Shown: piece by piece, positions 25,663 to 33,870 of the stretch
Layout: every line of letters starts with the position of its first letter
How positions within the stretch are numbered: position 1 is the first letter of the stretch
From: Actinomycetes bacterium
GTDB taxonomy: Bacteria > Actinomycetota > Thermoleophilia > Gaiellales > F1-60-MAGs149
DNA: 64,000 nucleotides
Direction: 5' to 3'
Assembly (NCBI GenBank): GCA_025360225.1
Contig: JANYCN010000036.1
Location: forward strand, 62,001 to 126,000
Position numbers and translations under genes: made by a program
The notes under the pieces: generated by a model
What the model saw: only the letters and a program-made list of their open reading frames with translations
Told to the model about the DNA's origin: nothing
The model's database searches: none

Positions 25663-25701
25663 CTCCCCCCGGCCAGCTGGGGAGGCGTCGGCCGGGGGGA
25701 G
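25663..25701. terminator. 12-bp perfect hairpin between htrA and a converging gene
   Basis: Positions 25663-25674 (CTCCCCCCGGCC) pair perfectly with 25690-25701 around a 15-base loop, 16 bases past the htrA stop codon. It lies between convergent genes and could serve both strands. No T-run follows. Confidence 0.6.
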
Positions 25702-25792
25702 TTCCAGCATCATCGTAGGCGGCGACTGGCCGGTCGGCTAGGGCCGAGCGTACCGTTCTGAGCGGTACATTCGTCGTGATCTTGTCGCTGGA

Positions 25793-26461
25793 TCAGCGAG
25801 CTGCGACGGGCGGCAGCTCGAGGCTCGCCGCGGCGAGGAGGTGGGCGACGAGCTGCGCGATCGCGGGTGCGTGTGGGTTCTCCGCGTCGCAGTCGATGCG
25901 CGCGAGCCACGAGCCGGCGGTGCGGTTCGCGATCGCGACGACGAGCCCGACGCGCAGCACGCCACCGGTGGCGGTTCGTGCCATCAGCTCGACGTGATCG
26001 CCGGCCTCGAGCGGGAGGATCGTCCAGAAGGCGATCCGATCGCCGGCGAGCTGCAATGACGTGACCGGAACCCGCGTTCCAGCGGGAATCCGAGCGGCCT
26101 CGACGGCGCGGGCCGTGACCCGCATGCCGCCATCGGGCGCGTCGACGTGCGACTCCGAGATGCAGATGCTGCGCCCGCTCGGACGGAGCTTGACCACCGC
26201 GAACGGCATCTCCCGCGTCGACGAGACGAGGCACGGCATCTGCCAGACGCCGCCGGCGTCCTGCCACTCGAGTAAGATCGGTCGTTCGGGCGTCATGATG
26301 GCATCGGGAGCGGCAACCACCAGGTGACCCGGCTCGACGTCGTCGAGCCGACCTTCGTAGCGAGCGCCGTCGGTGAGGATGGCAACGCGCGAGTTGACGC
26401 GCGGGATCGTGAGCGGCGGGGCGGGGCGCTGCTGCGCTCGGCGTGGACGGAACCGGATCAT
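25793..26461 (-). CDS. YcgR/PilZ-like protein, weakly recognised
   Basis: A 222-residue protein whose layout resembles the tandem PilZ proteins at 5756-6965: a beta-rich N-terminal part (VNSRVAILTDGARYEGRLDD), a central MPFAVVKLRPSGRS strand and a C-terminal beta domain (DHVELMARTATGGVLRVGLV). The PilZ RxxxR and DxSxxG motifs are not clearly present; ARIPAGTRVPV is the nearest equivalent. It may be a degenerate effector that no longer binds cyclic di-GMP, or belong to a different family. The ATG at 26461 is the preferred start. It is monocistronic and converges on htrA. Confidence 0.5.
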   Translation of the reverse strand: MIRFRPRRAQQRPAPPLTIPRVNSRVAILTDGARYEGRLDDVEPGHLVVAAPDAIMTPERPILLEWQDAGGVWQMPCLVSSTREMPFAVVKLRPSGRSICISESHVDAPDGGMRVTARAVEAARIPAGTRVPVTSLQLAGDRIAFWTILPLEAGDHVELMARTATGGVLRVGLVVAIANRTAGSWLARIDCDAENPHAPAIAQLVAHLLAAASLELPPVAAR

Positions 26462-26535
26462 CGCAGGACATCTATCGGCATTCCGCGCCGTACGCTTAGC
26501 GCTTTCAAGTGATACTGGATCGGCCTCGGGAGGAG

Positions 26536-26541
26536 TAGGAT
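26536..26541 (+). promoter_or_regulatory. -10 box TAGGAT of the HMA-domain gene
   Basis: TAGGAT precedes the GTG at 26548 by six bases. A GGGAGGAG stretch just upstream would not be transcribed if initiation occurs at the start codon. Confidence 0.5.
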
Positions 26542-26547
26542 CTGCGC

Positions 26548-26775
26548 GTGACGGAGCAGACCGAGACGATCCTCGTCGATGGCATTCACTGCTTGCAGTG
26601 CCCGCCGAAGATCGCCGCTGCGCTCGGCGCCGTTCCCGGCGTGACCGGCGGCCGGACGACCCTCGCAGGCGAGGTAACGGTCTCCTACACGGGTGGAGAG
26701 GCGGTGCGCGGGGAGATCGTCACGGCGCTTGCCGTGGCGGGCTTTCCGTTACGGACGGTCGGCGATCTCGGCTAG
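26548..26775 (+). CDS. heavy-metal-associated (CopZ-like) domain protein
   Basis: A 75-residue single HMA domain, the ferredoxin-like fold that shuttles Cu(I) or similar metals. The metal site is HCLQC in DGIHCLQCPPKIAAAL, the MxCxxC position with His in place of the usual Met-x, and the remaining strands and helices (VSYTGGEAVRGEIVTALAVA) fit the fold. No metal-transporting ATPase gene is adjacent. Its 3' end overlaps the 3' end of a convergent small membrane protein gene by 27 bases. Confidence 0.8.
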   Translation: MTEQTETILVDGIHCLQCPPKIAAALGAVPGVTGGRTTLAGEVTVSYTGGEAVRGEIVTALAVAGFPLRTVGDLG

Positions 26776-26982
26776 AAGCGCAAGCGTGGTGCCGAGGACG
26801 GTCCACACGATCGCGCCAGCCGCCGCCTCGAGCAGGCCAAGCGAGACGCTGCGCCCGTTGCCGCGGAACATGCCGTAGCCGAGCGCTACGACGGCCGTGC
26901 CGACCGCAGCGGCGTAGCACGCAACAGCTGCGCGCGGCACCTGGCCGGGTTGTCGCGCGAACCGCTTGGCGATCGTGTCCAT
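26749..26982 (-). CDS. small two-helix membrane protein, function unknown
   Basis: A 77-residue protein with a basic N-terminus (MDTIAKRFARQPGQVPRA) and two hydrophobic helices, roughly 18-40 and 47-72. I do not recognise the family. It is supported as a gene by its codon pattern and by a TAAGGT box six bases before the ATG. It converges on and overlaps the HMA-domain gene by 27 bases, so their transcripts would be antisense at their ends. Confidence 0.65.
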   Translation of the reverse strand: MDTIAKRFARQPGQVPRAAVACYAAAVGTAVVALGYGMFRGNGRSVSLGLLEAAAGAIVWTVLGTTLALLAEIADRP

Positions 26983-26988
26983 GCGCGA

Positions 26989-26994
26989 ACCTTA
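26989..26994 (-). promoter_or_regulatory. -10 box TAAGGT of the small membrane protein gene
   Basis: TAAGGT on the minus strand lies six bases from the ATG at 26982. It is back-to-back with the promoter of the enoyl-CoA hydratase gene, 18 bp away. Confidence 0.5.
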
Positions 26995-27012
26995 CACACG
27001 TCGCGCCTTGTG

Positions 27013-27018
27013 TAGCCT
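27013..27018 (+). promoter_or_regulatory. -10 box TAGCCT of the enoyl-CoA hydratase operon
   Basis: TAGCCT is followed by six bases and the ATG at 27025. It would drive the hydratase and the coupled lipid kinase gene. Confidence 0.5.
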
Positions 27019-27024
27019 GTAGCG

Positions 27025-27792
27025 ATGGACGTTCTGCTGGTTCGCGACGGAGCGGTCGCGACGATCACCCTCAACCGCCCCGACCGCTACAACGCTCTGA
27101 CGACCGGCCTCCGCGCCGAGCTTCTGGCCGTCCTCGACGACGTCGCCGCTGACCAGATGACCCGCGCGGTCGTGCTGACGGGGGCGGGGCGCGCGTTCTG
27201 CTCGGGTCAGGACCTGAAGGAGTTCTCCGAGGTCGCCGACGTCGAGCAGGCGATCATCGACGAGTACAACCCGATCATCGAGCGGCTGACGACGATCGAG
27301 AAGCCCGTGATCGCGGCGATCAACGGGCCGTGCGCGGGCGCGGGGCTCGCGTTTGCCCTCGCCTGTGATCTACGCGTGATGGCCGCCGGCGCGTTTCTCA
27401 GCTGCGCGTTCGTCTCGATCGGCCTCGTCCCCGACTCAGGCGCCTCGTGGTTCCTTGCCCGGACCGTCGGGTACCAGCGCGCGCTGGAGATCGCGCTGAC
27501 CGGCCGGCGGGTGGCGGGGGAGGAGGCGAAAGCGCTCGGGCTGGTGCTCGACGTCGTGGCAGACGACGAGGTCGCCGGCACCGCTGCCAAGCTCGCAAGC
27601 CGGCTGGCTGCCGGGCCGACCCCCGCGACGGGCCTCACGAAGACGCTTCTGCGCGAGGCTCTCGACGCGCCGCTTCCAACGCTGCTCGCACGTGAGGCCC
27701 GGCTCCAGGTCGACGCTCTCGCCAGCGCCGACCACCGGGAGGGCGTGCAGGCGTTCCTCGAGAAGCGACCGGCGGTGTTCGGCGGGTCGTGA
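27025..27792 (+). CDS. enoyl-CoA hydratase/isomerase family protein
   Basis: A 255-residue crotonase-fold enzyme. AGRAFCSGQDLKEF is the first oxyanion-hole segment, INGPCAGAGLAFALACDLRV the second with its GAG turn, and FVSIGLVPDSGASWFLART matches the PaaG-type isomerase/hydratase group, in which the usual catalytic Glu position reads as Asp (VPDSGAS). The substrate is unknown; fatty-acid or phenylacetate-type acyl-CoA are candidates. Its stop codon overlaps the GTG of the next gene (GTGA). Confidence 0.88.
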   Translation: MDVLLVRDGAVATITLNRPDRYNALTTGLRAELLAVLDDVAADQMTRAVVLTGAGRAFCSGQDLKEFSEVADVEQAIIDEYNPIIERLTTIEKPVIAAINGPCAGAGLAFALACDLRVMAAGAFLSCAFVSIGLVPDSGASWFLARTVGYQRALEIALTGRRVAGEEAKALGLVLDVVADDEVAGTAAKLASRLAAGPTPATGLTKTLLREALDAPLPTLLAREARLQVDALASADHREGVQAFLEKRPAVFGGS

Positions 27793-28700
27793 AGCGCGTC
27801 CTCGTCATCGCGAACCCGGTCGCTTCAGGCGTGACGCCGCGCGTTGAGGCCGCCGTGATGGGCGAGCTTACCGGCGTTGTTGCGGCCGAGCTCGTCCACA
27901 CCGAGCGTCCGATGCACGCCGTCGAGCTCGCGGCGAAGGGCGTCGCCGATGGCTTTGACGCGGTGATCGTGATGGCAGGAGACGGCACCATGAACGAGGT
28001 GCTGAACGGCGTCGGCAACAGCGTCGCGCTTGGCGTGTTGCCGTGTGGTGGGACCAGCGTGCTCGCGCGCTCGCTCGGCCTCCCACGCGATCCGCGGGCG
28101 GCCGCTGCGCAGGTCAGCGCAGCGCTCGCGCAGGGGCGCGAGCGCTGGATCCAGCTCGGCACGCTCAACGGTCGCCGCTTCGCCTTCTCCGGCGGCGTCG
28201 GGCTCGACGCGGACGTCGTGCGGCGCGTCGACGCGCGTGGGCGCGCCCGTGGGCGCCGGCCCGGTGACGTCTACTACGCATCGACCCTCGGACGTGTTCT
28301 CCTCGGTGGGCGCTACCGGAGGCCGCTCGTCACGCTCACCTTCGACGGGCGTACGGAGCGGGTTGGGTCGGTGATCGCAGCGAACGTTCACCCGTGGACG
28401 TACGTCGGCTCCCGACCGGTCCTCGTCGCCCCGCAGGCGATCGCCGAGGCGGGGTTCGACCTGCTTGCGCCGCGCACCCTGCGCCGGCGCATGGTGCCGC
28501 GCTTCACCACCTACCTGCTCGTGAGCGGAAAGCACGCGGTCGGGGACGGTGATCCGCGGATCCTGTACGCGCACGACGTGACCGTCGCGCGCCTCGTTTG
28601 TGACGAGCCGCTGCCTGCCGAGGTCGACGGCGACGACGTGGGCGACGTGACCGAGGTCGATCTCGGGATCGATCGCGACGGTGCTCGGTTGCTCGTGTAG
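27789..28700 (+). CDS. diacylglycerol kinase-like lipid kinase
   Basis: A 303-residue kinase of the DgkB/YegS family that phosphorylates diacylglycerol or a related lipid. The N-terminal KRVLVIANPVASG is the first nucleotide-binding strand, VIVMAGDGTMNEVLNG carries the GDGT motif with alanine before it in place of the usual glycine, and LGVLPCGGTSVLARSLGLP is the GTxND-like segment, here GGTSVLARSL. LLARSLGLP is followed by FSGGVGLDADVV. The GTG start overlaps the enoyl-CoA hydratase stop codon by four bases. Confidence 0.85.
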   Translation: MKRVLVIANPVASGVTPRVEAAVMGELTGVVAAELVHTERPMHAVELAAKGVADGFDAVIVMAGDGTMNEVLNGVGNSVALGVLPCGGTSVLARSLGLPRDPRAAAAQVSAALAQGRERWIQLGTLNGRRFAFSGGVGLDADVVRRVDARGRARGRRPGDVYYASTLGRVLLGGRYRRPLVTLTFDGRTERVGSVIAANVHPWTYVGSRPVLVAPQAIAEAGFDLLAPRTLRRRMVPRFTTYLLVSGKHAVGDGDPRILYAHDVTVARLVCDEPLPAEVDGDDVGDVTEVDLGIDRDGARLLV

Positions 28701-28738
28701 AGGGTCGACGTCGTGCGCGATAGACTGGGTGGCGAACG

Positions 28739-29275
28739 ATGCAGACGGCGATCGCTATCGGACAGGGAGCAGGGCTCGCCGTTGCTTGTGGCCTCGTTGC
28801 GCTGCTCCCGCTTGGCATCGGCGCGGTCGCCGCGCTTCTCGGCCTTCTCCCTGGCGCACTGACCGTGTACGAGGGCTTGCGCCTCGCCGTGTCGAGCATC
28901 ATCGTTGGCGTCGCCGACGCTGCCGTACCGTTGGCGCTTCCCGCGCGCGTCCAGGCAGCGTTCGCGGCGCTTGGCGGCGGAGCGGTCTGCGAGCTGGTCG
29001 CCGGAGACCGGCTGCCGTTCGTGCCGGTCGCCCTCGGCGCGCTGCTCGGCGTGCTCGGCTGGTGGGCGGTGTCGCGCATGCTCGACGGTGCCCGTGCGGG
29101 CGGCGGAACCGTCTCAGGGGTAGCGATGATCGCCGGCGGCATGGGGCTTGCGGTCGGTGCGGCCGCGCTCGTCCCGTTCGTTGGCTACCTGCTTGCGCCA
29201 GCAGCCGCGTGGTTCGGCTGGCGATCGCGCAAGGTCGCCGACCGCAAGTACGCTGGCCTGAGGGTGCTGCGCTGA
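28739..29275 (+). CDS. DUF4126-like membrane protein
   Basis: A 178-residue protein made almost entirely of hydrophobic segments, with five to six predicted helices. The pattern GLAVACGLVALLPLGIGAV and the ending GYLLAPAAAWFGWRSRKVADRKYAGLRVL resemble the DUF4126 family, small bacterial membrane proteins of unknown function. TAGACT lies 12 bases before the ATG and may be its own -10 box, giving a very short leader. It lies between the lipid kinase and a phosphodiesterase in the same direction. Confidence 0.65.
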   Translation: MQTAIAIGQGAGLAVACGLVALLPLGIGAVAALLGLLPGALTVYEGLRLAVSSIIVGVADAAVPLALPARVQAAFAALGGGAVCELVAGDRLPFVPVALGALLGVLGWWAVSRMLDGARAGGGTVSGVAMIAGGMGLAVGAAALVPFVGYLLAPAAAWFGWRSRKVADRKYAGLRVLR

Positions 29276-29303
29276 GCCCTGATCCGGCATCGCTCGCCGC
29301 GCC

Positions 29304-30794
29304 GTGCCGTCGCTCAGGCGTCATCAGAACACCGCGATCGACGCCGGATTGAGGCAGAAGAAGCTCGTCCTGATCGTCATCGACGGTCTCGGACGCCCGC
29401 TGTTCGACCGCGCCGTGCAGGAGGGGGTGGCGCCGACGATCGCCGCGCTGATCGAACGTGGGACGCTGCACGCGCCGTGCGTCTCCTCGTTCCCGTCGCT
29501 GACGCCGGTCTGCCTCTCCGCGATCGCCACCGGGCGCCACCCGGACGGCTCGTTCATCCCGGGCCTCACCTGGTACCGGCGAGGCGAGGACCGTTTCGTC
29601 GAGTACGGCTCGAGCTTCAACGCGACGCTCGTGGAAGGAGCGCAGATGGCGATCAATGACGCCATCCTGAACCTCAACCACCTCCACCTCTCCCAGCGCG
29701 AGCGAACCGTGTTCGAGGTGGTCGAGGACGCCGGGCTCGTCGCGGCGTCGATCAACTACTACGTGTTCCGCGGCCGCGTTCGCCACCCCCTGAAGCATCG
29801 CGCGGTGAGCGCCCTGGCACGACGGATCGGCGTCTTCGACGCCGCCTACGGGCCGACCCGGTTTCACTTTGGCGACCTGTTCGGGTCGGAGCGGACCGGT
29901 GCGAAGCCGAACCTCGGCGTCAAGGTGCGTCACGACCGGCACGCAGCGGAGGTTGGCGCATGGCTCGTGACGCGCGACGCCTTCGACCTGATGCTGTTCT
30001 ACCTGCCAGACGTCGACATGGCGCAGCACCGACGCGGCCCGGACGGCGCCCTGCCGGCAGTCGCCGCCGCGGACGCGAGCATCGCCGCGATCGTCGCCGC
30101 CGCCGGCGGGCTCGACCCGTTCCTCGAGCGCCACGCGGTGATCCTCCTCGCCGATCACGGGCAGACTGCCGTCCGCGAGACGTGTGACCTGGCTCCCGCG
30201 CTCGCCGATCTCGACCTGTTTGCTGGCTCGCTCCGCAGCGACCCGACCGCCTGCCACGTCGCGCTCGCCGCCTCGAACCGTGTCGGGATGGTGTACCGCC
30301 TCGCCGGGGCGCCGCCATCCCGCGCGATCGCAGGGCGCCTCGAGCGTCTGGACGGGGTCGACGTGTCGGCCTTCGTGGAGGACGGCGCGTTCGTCATCCG
30401 GCGCGCGGGAGTCGAGCTTCGGGCGCGTCGCGGCGGGAGCGATCGCGACCCGCGCGGGAACGCCTGGACGGTTACCGGCGACCCCGACGCCCTGCTGCTC
30501 GTGCGCGACGGTGCGCTGCTCGCGTCCGTTGCGTACCCGAACGGTCTCGAGCGGGTTGCCTGTCTGCTCGAGTGCGTCAACGCCGGCGAGGTCGTGTGCT
30601 CTGCCGCCGCGGGGTTCGAGTTCCGCGATGCCGGTGGATCCCACCACCTTGGCGGCGGCTCGCACGGCTCGCTCTCCGCGGACGACAGCGTCGTCCCGCT
30701 GCTCACCGTCGGTCTCGATCCCACGCCCACCCTCGGGCCGGAGCCTTCGATCACTGACGTCCACGCCCTCGTTCGCGGACACTTCGGGATATGA
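29304..30794 (+). CDS. alkaline-phosphatase-superfamily phosphodiesterase/nucleotide pyrophosphatase-like protein
   Basis: A 496-residue enzyme of the type I phosphodiesterase (PF01663-like) group with a two-metal site. The first metal Asp is in VLIVIDGLGRPLFD, the catalytic nucleophile is Thr in SSFPSLTPVCLSAIATGRHP, and further ligands are in YLPDVDMAQHRRGPDG, ILLADHGQTAV and GGGSHGSLSADD. No signal peptide is visible from the GTG at 29304, so action in the cytoplasm is likely, unusual for the family, unless the start lies elsewhere. It overlaps the pcm-like gene by four bases (ATGA). Confidence 0.85.
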   Translation: MPSLRRHQNTAIDAGLRQKKLVLIVIDGLGRPLFDRAVQEGVAPTIAALIERGTLHAPCVSSFPSLTPVCLSAIATGRHPDGSFIPGLTWYRRGEDRFVEYGSSFNATLVEGAQMAINDAILNLNHLHLSQRERTVFEVVEDAGLVAASINYYVFRGRVRHPLKHRAVSALARRIGVFDAAYGPTRFHFGDLFGSERTGAKPNLGVKVRHDRHAAEVGAWLVTRDAFDLMLFYLPDVDMAQHRRGPDGALPAVAAADASIAAIVAAAGGLDPFLERHAVILLADHGQTAVRETCDLAPALADLDLFAGSLRSDPTACHVALAASNRVGMVYRLAGAPPSRAIAGRLERLDGVDVSAFVEDGAFVIRRAGVELRARRGGSDRDPRGNAWTVTGDPDALLLVRDGALLASVAYPNGLERVACLLECVNAGEVVCSAAAGFEFRDAGGSHHLGGGSHGSLSADDSVVPLLTVGLDPTPTLGPEPSITDVHALVRGHFGI

Positions 30795-31363
30795 CCAGGT
30801 CGCGTCTTGACGAGCGCGAACGGATGGTCGACGAGCAGCTCAGGGCGCTCGGGATCGCGGACGTGATGGTGCTCGGCGCCGCCCGCGTGATCGAACGCGA
30901 GCTGTTCGTGCCGGTCGAGCACCACGCGGACGCCTACGCCGACCGCACGATCCCGATCGGCTACGGGCAACACCTCCTCGCGCCGTACGAGGCCGCCAGC
31001 CTGCTCGCGTCCGCTGCTGTCGGGCCGGCCGACCACGTGCTCGTCGTTGGCGCCGGCTCGGGGTACCTCGTGGCGCTCGTCGCCTCCGTCGTCGAGCGGG
31101 TGGTAGCGCTTGAGCGGGTGCCGCAGCTCGCTGCGCGCGCGGCTCGCGTGCTCGCAGGGCTCGGGCTGGCGAACGTCAAGGTGGTTGCCGCCGATGCCGC
31201 CCGTGGCGTGGCGAACGGCGGACCGTTCGACGTGATCATCGTCACCTATCCGATCGCCGAGGTGCCTGGCCGCCTCGAAAGCCAGCTTCGGAGCGATGGC
31301 GGCCGGCTCGTCGCCCGGCTTGGTCGCGACGCGGACGTCGAGCCGACGATCGTTACCCGGTAG
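30791..31363 (+). CDS. protein-L-isoaspartate O-methyltransferase-like protein
   Basis: A 190-residue SAM-dependent methyltransferase resembling Pcm, which starts repair of isoaspartyl residues. Recognisable features are the N-terminal helix MVDEQLRALGIAD, ELFVPVEHHADAYADRTIPI and GYGQHLLAPYEAASLL, the substrate loop, and the SAM motif DHVLVVGAGSGYLVALVASV. Acidic VALERVPQLAARA follows. It is shorter than typical Pcm (about 210) and the GQxxSxP motif reads GQHLLAP, so a different substrate is possible. It is coupled to the upstream phosphodiesterase gene. Confidence 0.78.
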   Translation: MTRSRLDERERMVDEQLRALGIADVMVLGAARVIERELFVPVEHHADAYADRTIPIGYGQHLLAPYEAASLLASAAVGPADHVLVVGAGSGYLVALVASVVERVVALERVPQLAARAARVLAGLGLANVKVVAADAARGVANGGPFDVIIVTYPIAEVPGRLESQLRSDGGRLVARLGRDADVEPTIVTR

Positions 31364-31375
31364 ACTCCCGGCGCC

Positions 31376-31846
31376 GTGGCGCACGTCACCGACACTCCCC
31401 CGCCGGTCGAGCGCGAGCCCGCGACCGCTGGCCAGCGCGTCGCCGCCGGCCTTCGCCACCGCGGCAACTGGTGGCAGCTCGTCAAGTTCGGCCTCGTTGG
31501 AGCGAGCGGCTTCGTGATCAACACGGGCATCTACTGGCTCCTTCTGCGCGCCGGCGCGCACTACATCGCCGCCGCCGTCGCTGCCTTCACCGTCGCCGTC
31601 GCGAACAACTTCGTCTGGAACCGCGCCTGGACGTTTCGTCAGGTGCGTCACGAGGTTCACCCTGGCTTCCAGTTCGCTCGCTTCCTCACCGTCTCGGTCG
31701 TCGCCCTCGGTATCGATCTCGCGCTCCTGTCGCAGCTGGTCGAGCGGGAACACGTAGGGAAGGTCGTCGCCCAGATGATCGCCGTCGTGCTCGTCACGCC
31801 GGTGTCGTTCATCGGGAACAGGCTCTGGTCCTTCCGACGACGATGA
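31376..31846 (+). CDS. GtrA-family membrane protein
   Basis: A 156-residue, four-helix protein of the GtrA family, thought to help flip undecaprenyl-phosphate sugars for cell-surface glycosylation. FGLVGASGFVINTGIYWLLL, VANNFVWNRAWTFR and VTPVSFIGNRLWSFRRR are the conserved family blocks. The GTG start at 31376 is preceded by TAGACT nine bases upstream, which also contains the previous stop codon. It overlaps by four bases with a large membrane protein gene, supporting a shared glycan task. Confidence 0.88.
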   Translation: MAHVTDTPPPVEREPATAGQRVAAGLRHRGNWWQLVKFGLVGASGFVINTGIYWLLLRAGAHYIAAAVAAFTVAVANNFVWNRAWTFRQVRHEVHPGFQFARFLTVSVVALGIDLALLSQLVEREHVGKVVAQMIAVVLVTPVSFIGNRLWSFRRR

Positions 31847-33870
31847 GGGTACGCAGAGCGCTCGGCGGTCTCGCGCTGGCCGTGCTCGTCGCGGCGCCGT
31901 CCGGTGCGCTCGCCAGAGCGTCGTCGACGATCGTTGGTGACCCGGGCGGGATCCTCTCCGCCGGCCCGCGACTCGACGAGCGAAAGGTCAACGACATCGC
32001 GGGCGCGAACACCGTCGTCTCGTCGGTCGTTTTCGGACACCCGCTCGCCGTCTGGTTCGCGGCGTACTCGGGCACGAGCGGCTGGTGGGTTGCGTCGCTC
32101 CGCGAGCCTGACCGACCGGTGCTGGCGTGGGTGACGGTGCGCGATCGCGATAGCGTGGTGCTCGGCTCTCGGGTCGTCCCCGGGGACACGCCAGGGATCG
32201 CGAACCTCCGCACGGAGCAGGCGCAACGGCTCGCTGGCGCGCCAGCGAAGGTTCGCGACTGGGTTGTGCGCTACGAGTCCCATCACCTGCACGTGACGAC
32301 GCAGACGTCGTATGACCCGAACGGCATCTGGACGCGGCACTGGTGGTCGGTGGGTGGCGAGATCGCCCGCGTCACGGTGAACGACCGCACCCGCGCGATC
32401 GAGAGCGCGTGGATCGGCCCACAGGTGGCCTGGTCGATGGCTCGCGGTGGTGATGGGTTCGGCAAGCGCATCAACGATCCGTGGATCTTCGCACCGCTCC
32501 TCGCGCTGTTCGTGTTCGGGCTGCTCGACTTCCGGCGCCTCTGGTCGCTGCGCACCGTCGACGTCGTCGCCCTCGCCGCGTTCTCCGTCTCGCTCTGGTT
32601 CTTCATCCAGGGCGAGGTGTTCTGGTCGGTGCCGACGGTCTACCCGTCGCTCGTCTACCTTCTTGCCCGGCTCCTCGGCATCGCCCTGGGCCGCGCGCCT
32701 CGGCCAGCGTACGTGACGTGCTGGCCGCTCTGGGTGATCGCAACGCTCGCCGTCTTCGCGATGGGGTTCCGCGGTGGGTTGAACGCGTGGTCATCGAACG
32801 TCATCGACGTTGGCTACGCAGGCGTCGCTGGCGCCGACCGGCTGCTCCACGGCCAGAGCCCGTACGGGTTCATGCCGAAACCGACCGCCCGGCCTTGCGG
32901 CGTGAAGTACGCCGATGGCTCGTACTCGGCCTACATCCAGCCGGATGGTCGGTGTGAGTCCGCCGTCGAGCAGGGAGACACCTACGGGCCGATCACCTAC
33001 GAGGTGTACGCCCCGTTCACCGAGGCCCTCGGTTGGACCGGGCGATGGGATGACCTGCCTGCGGCGCACGTCACGTCTGTCGTGTTCGACGGGCTCGCCT
33101 TCCTCGGGCTCGTCGTCGCGGGCTGGCAGATCGGTGGCCGGCGCCTGGCGGCGACGCTCGGCTTCTTCTGGGCGTCCTACCCGTTCACGCTGTACGCGAT
33201 GTCCTCGAACTCGAACGACGCGATCGTCGCCGCGTTCCTCGCCTGGACGTTCGCGGTGTTTCGCCGTCCGTTCTGGCGTGGGGTGGCGTTCGGTTGCGCT
33301 GCTCTCGCGAAGTTCACGCCGGTCCTGTGCCTGGCGGTGCTGCTGCGCGCCGACCGACGACCGTGGCAGGAACCAGCGGAGTGGCCCTTCAGCAGCGGCG
33401 GCCCGGCGCTGGTGCGCCGCCCGAGCCGCCTGCGGTCCGTCGTCAACCTCGTCCGGCCCGGCCCTGGCGGCGTGTCGTTCGCGCTCGGCGTCGCCGTCTC
33501 AGCGATCGTCGCCTTCGGCATCCTCCTGCCGATGGCGCACTGGTCGTGGCACCTGTTCTACGAGCGGACGTTCGGCTTCCAGCTCGACCGGCGTTCGCCG
33601 TTCTCGATCTGGGACTGGGGTGACTATCCGGGGTTCCCTGACCTTGCCCGTGTCAAGCGCCTCCTCTGGCTCGCGTTGATCGCCGTCGCGGGGCTGCTCT
33701 ACGTTCTCCCGCGGCGTCTCGACATCACGCGCGTCGCGGCGCTGGTAGGCGCGATCCTCGTCGGCATCCACATCGTGCTCACCCACTGGTCGTACCTCTA
33801 CATGCCGTGGTTCGTGCCGGCGCTAGCGATCGCGTTGTGCGCCCCGCGAACGGGGAGCCGGCGGGCGTGA
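31843..33870 (+). CDS. large multi-pass membrane protein, GT87/GT-C-like glycosyltransferase candidate
   Basis: A 675-residue protein. An N-terminal signal-like helix (LGGLALAVLVAAPSGALARA) is followed by an extracytoplasmic ~180-residue domain (TTQTSYDPNGIWTRHWWSVG), and then about ten helices from residue ~210. Loops with YAGVAGADRLLHGQSPYG and TYGPITYEVYAPFTEALG, plus SNSNDAIVAAFLAWTFAVFR, resemble polyprenol-phosphate-mannose-dependent (GT87-type) transferases. The start is ATG 31843, overlapping the GtrA stop codon; in-frame upstream sequence lies inside GtrA. Donor and acceptor are unknown. Confidence 0.68.
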   Translation: MRVRRALGGLALAVLVAAPSGALARASSTIVGDPGGILSAGPRLDERKVNDIAGANTVVSSVVFGHPLAVWFAAYSGTSGWWVASLREPDRPVLAWVTVRDRDSVVLGSRVVPGDTPGIANLRTEQAQRLAGAPAKVRDWVVRYESHHLHVTTQTSYDPNGIWTRHWWSVGGEIARVTVNDRTRAIESAWIGPQVAWSMARGGDGFGKRINDPWIFAPLLALFVFGLLDFRRLWSLRTVDVVALAAFSVSLWFFIQGEVFWSVPTVYPSLVYLLARLLGIALGRAPRPAYVTCWPLWVIATLAVFAMGFRGGLNAWSSNVIDVGYAGVAGADRLLHGQSPYGFMPKPTARPCGVKYADGSYSAYIQPDGRCESAVEQGDTYGPITYEVYAPFTEALGWTGRWDDLPAAHVTSVVFDGLAFLGLVVAGWQIGGRRLAATLGFFWASYPFTLYAMSSNSNDAIVAAFLAWTFAVFRRPFWRGVAFGCAALAKFTPVLCLAVLLRADRRPWQEPAEWPFSSGGPALVRRPSRLRSVVNLVRPGPGGVSFALGVAVSAIVAFGILLPMAHWSWHLFYERTFGFQLDRRSPFSIWDWGDYPGFPDLARVKRLLWLALIAVAGLLYVLPRRLDITRVAALVGAILVGIHIVLTHWSYLYMPWFVPALAIALCAPRTGSRRA

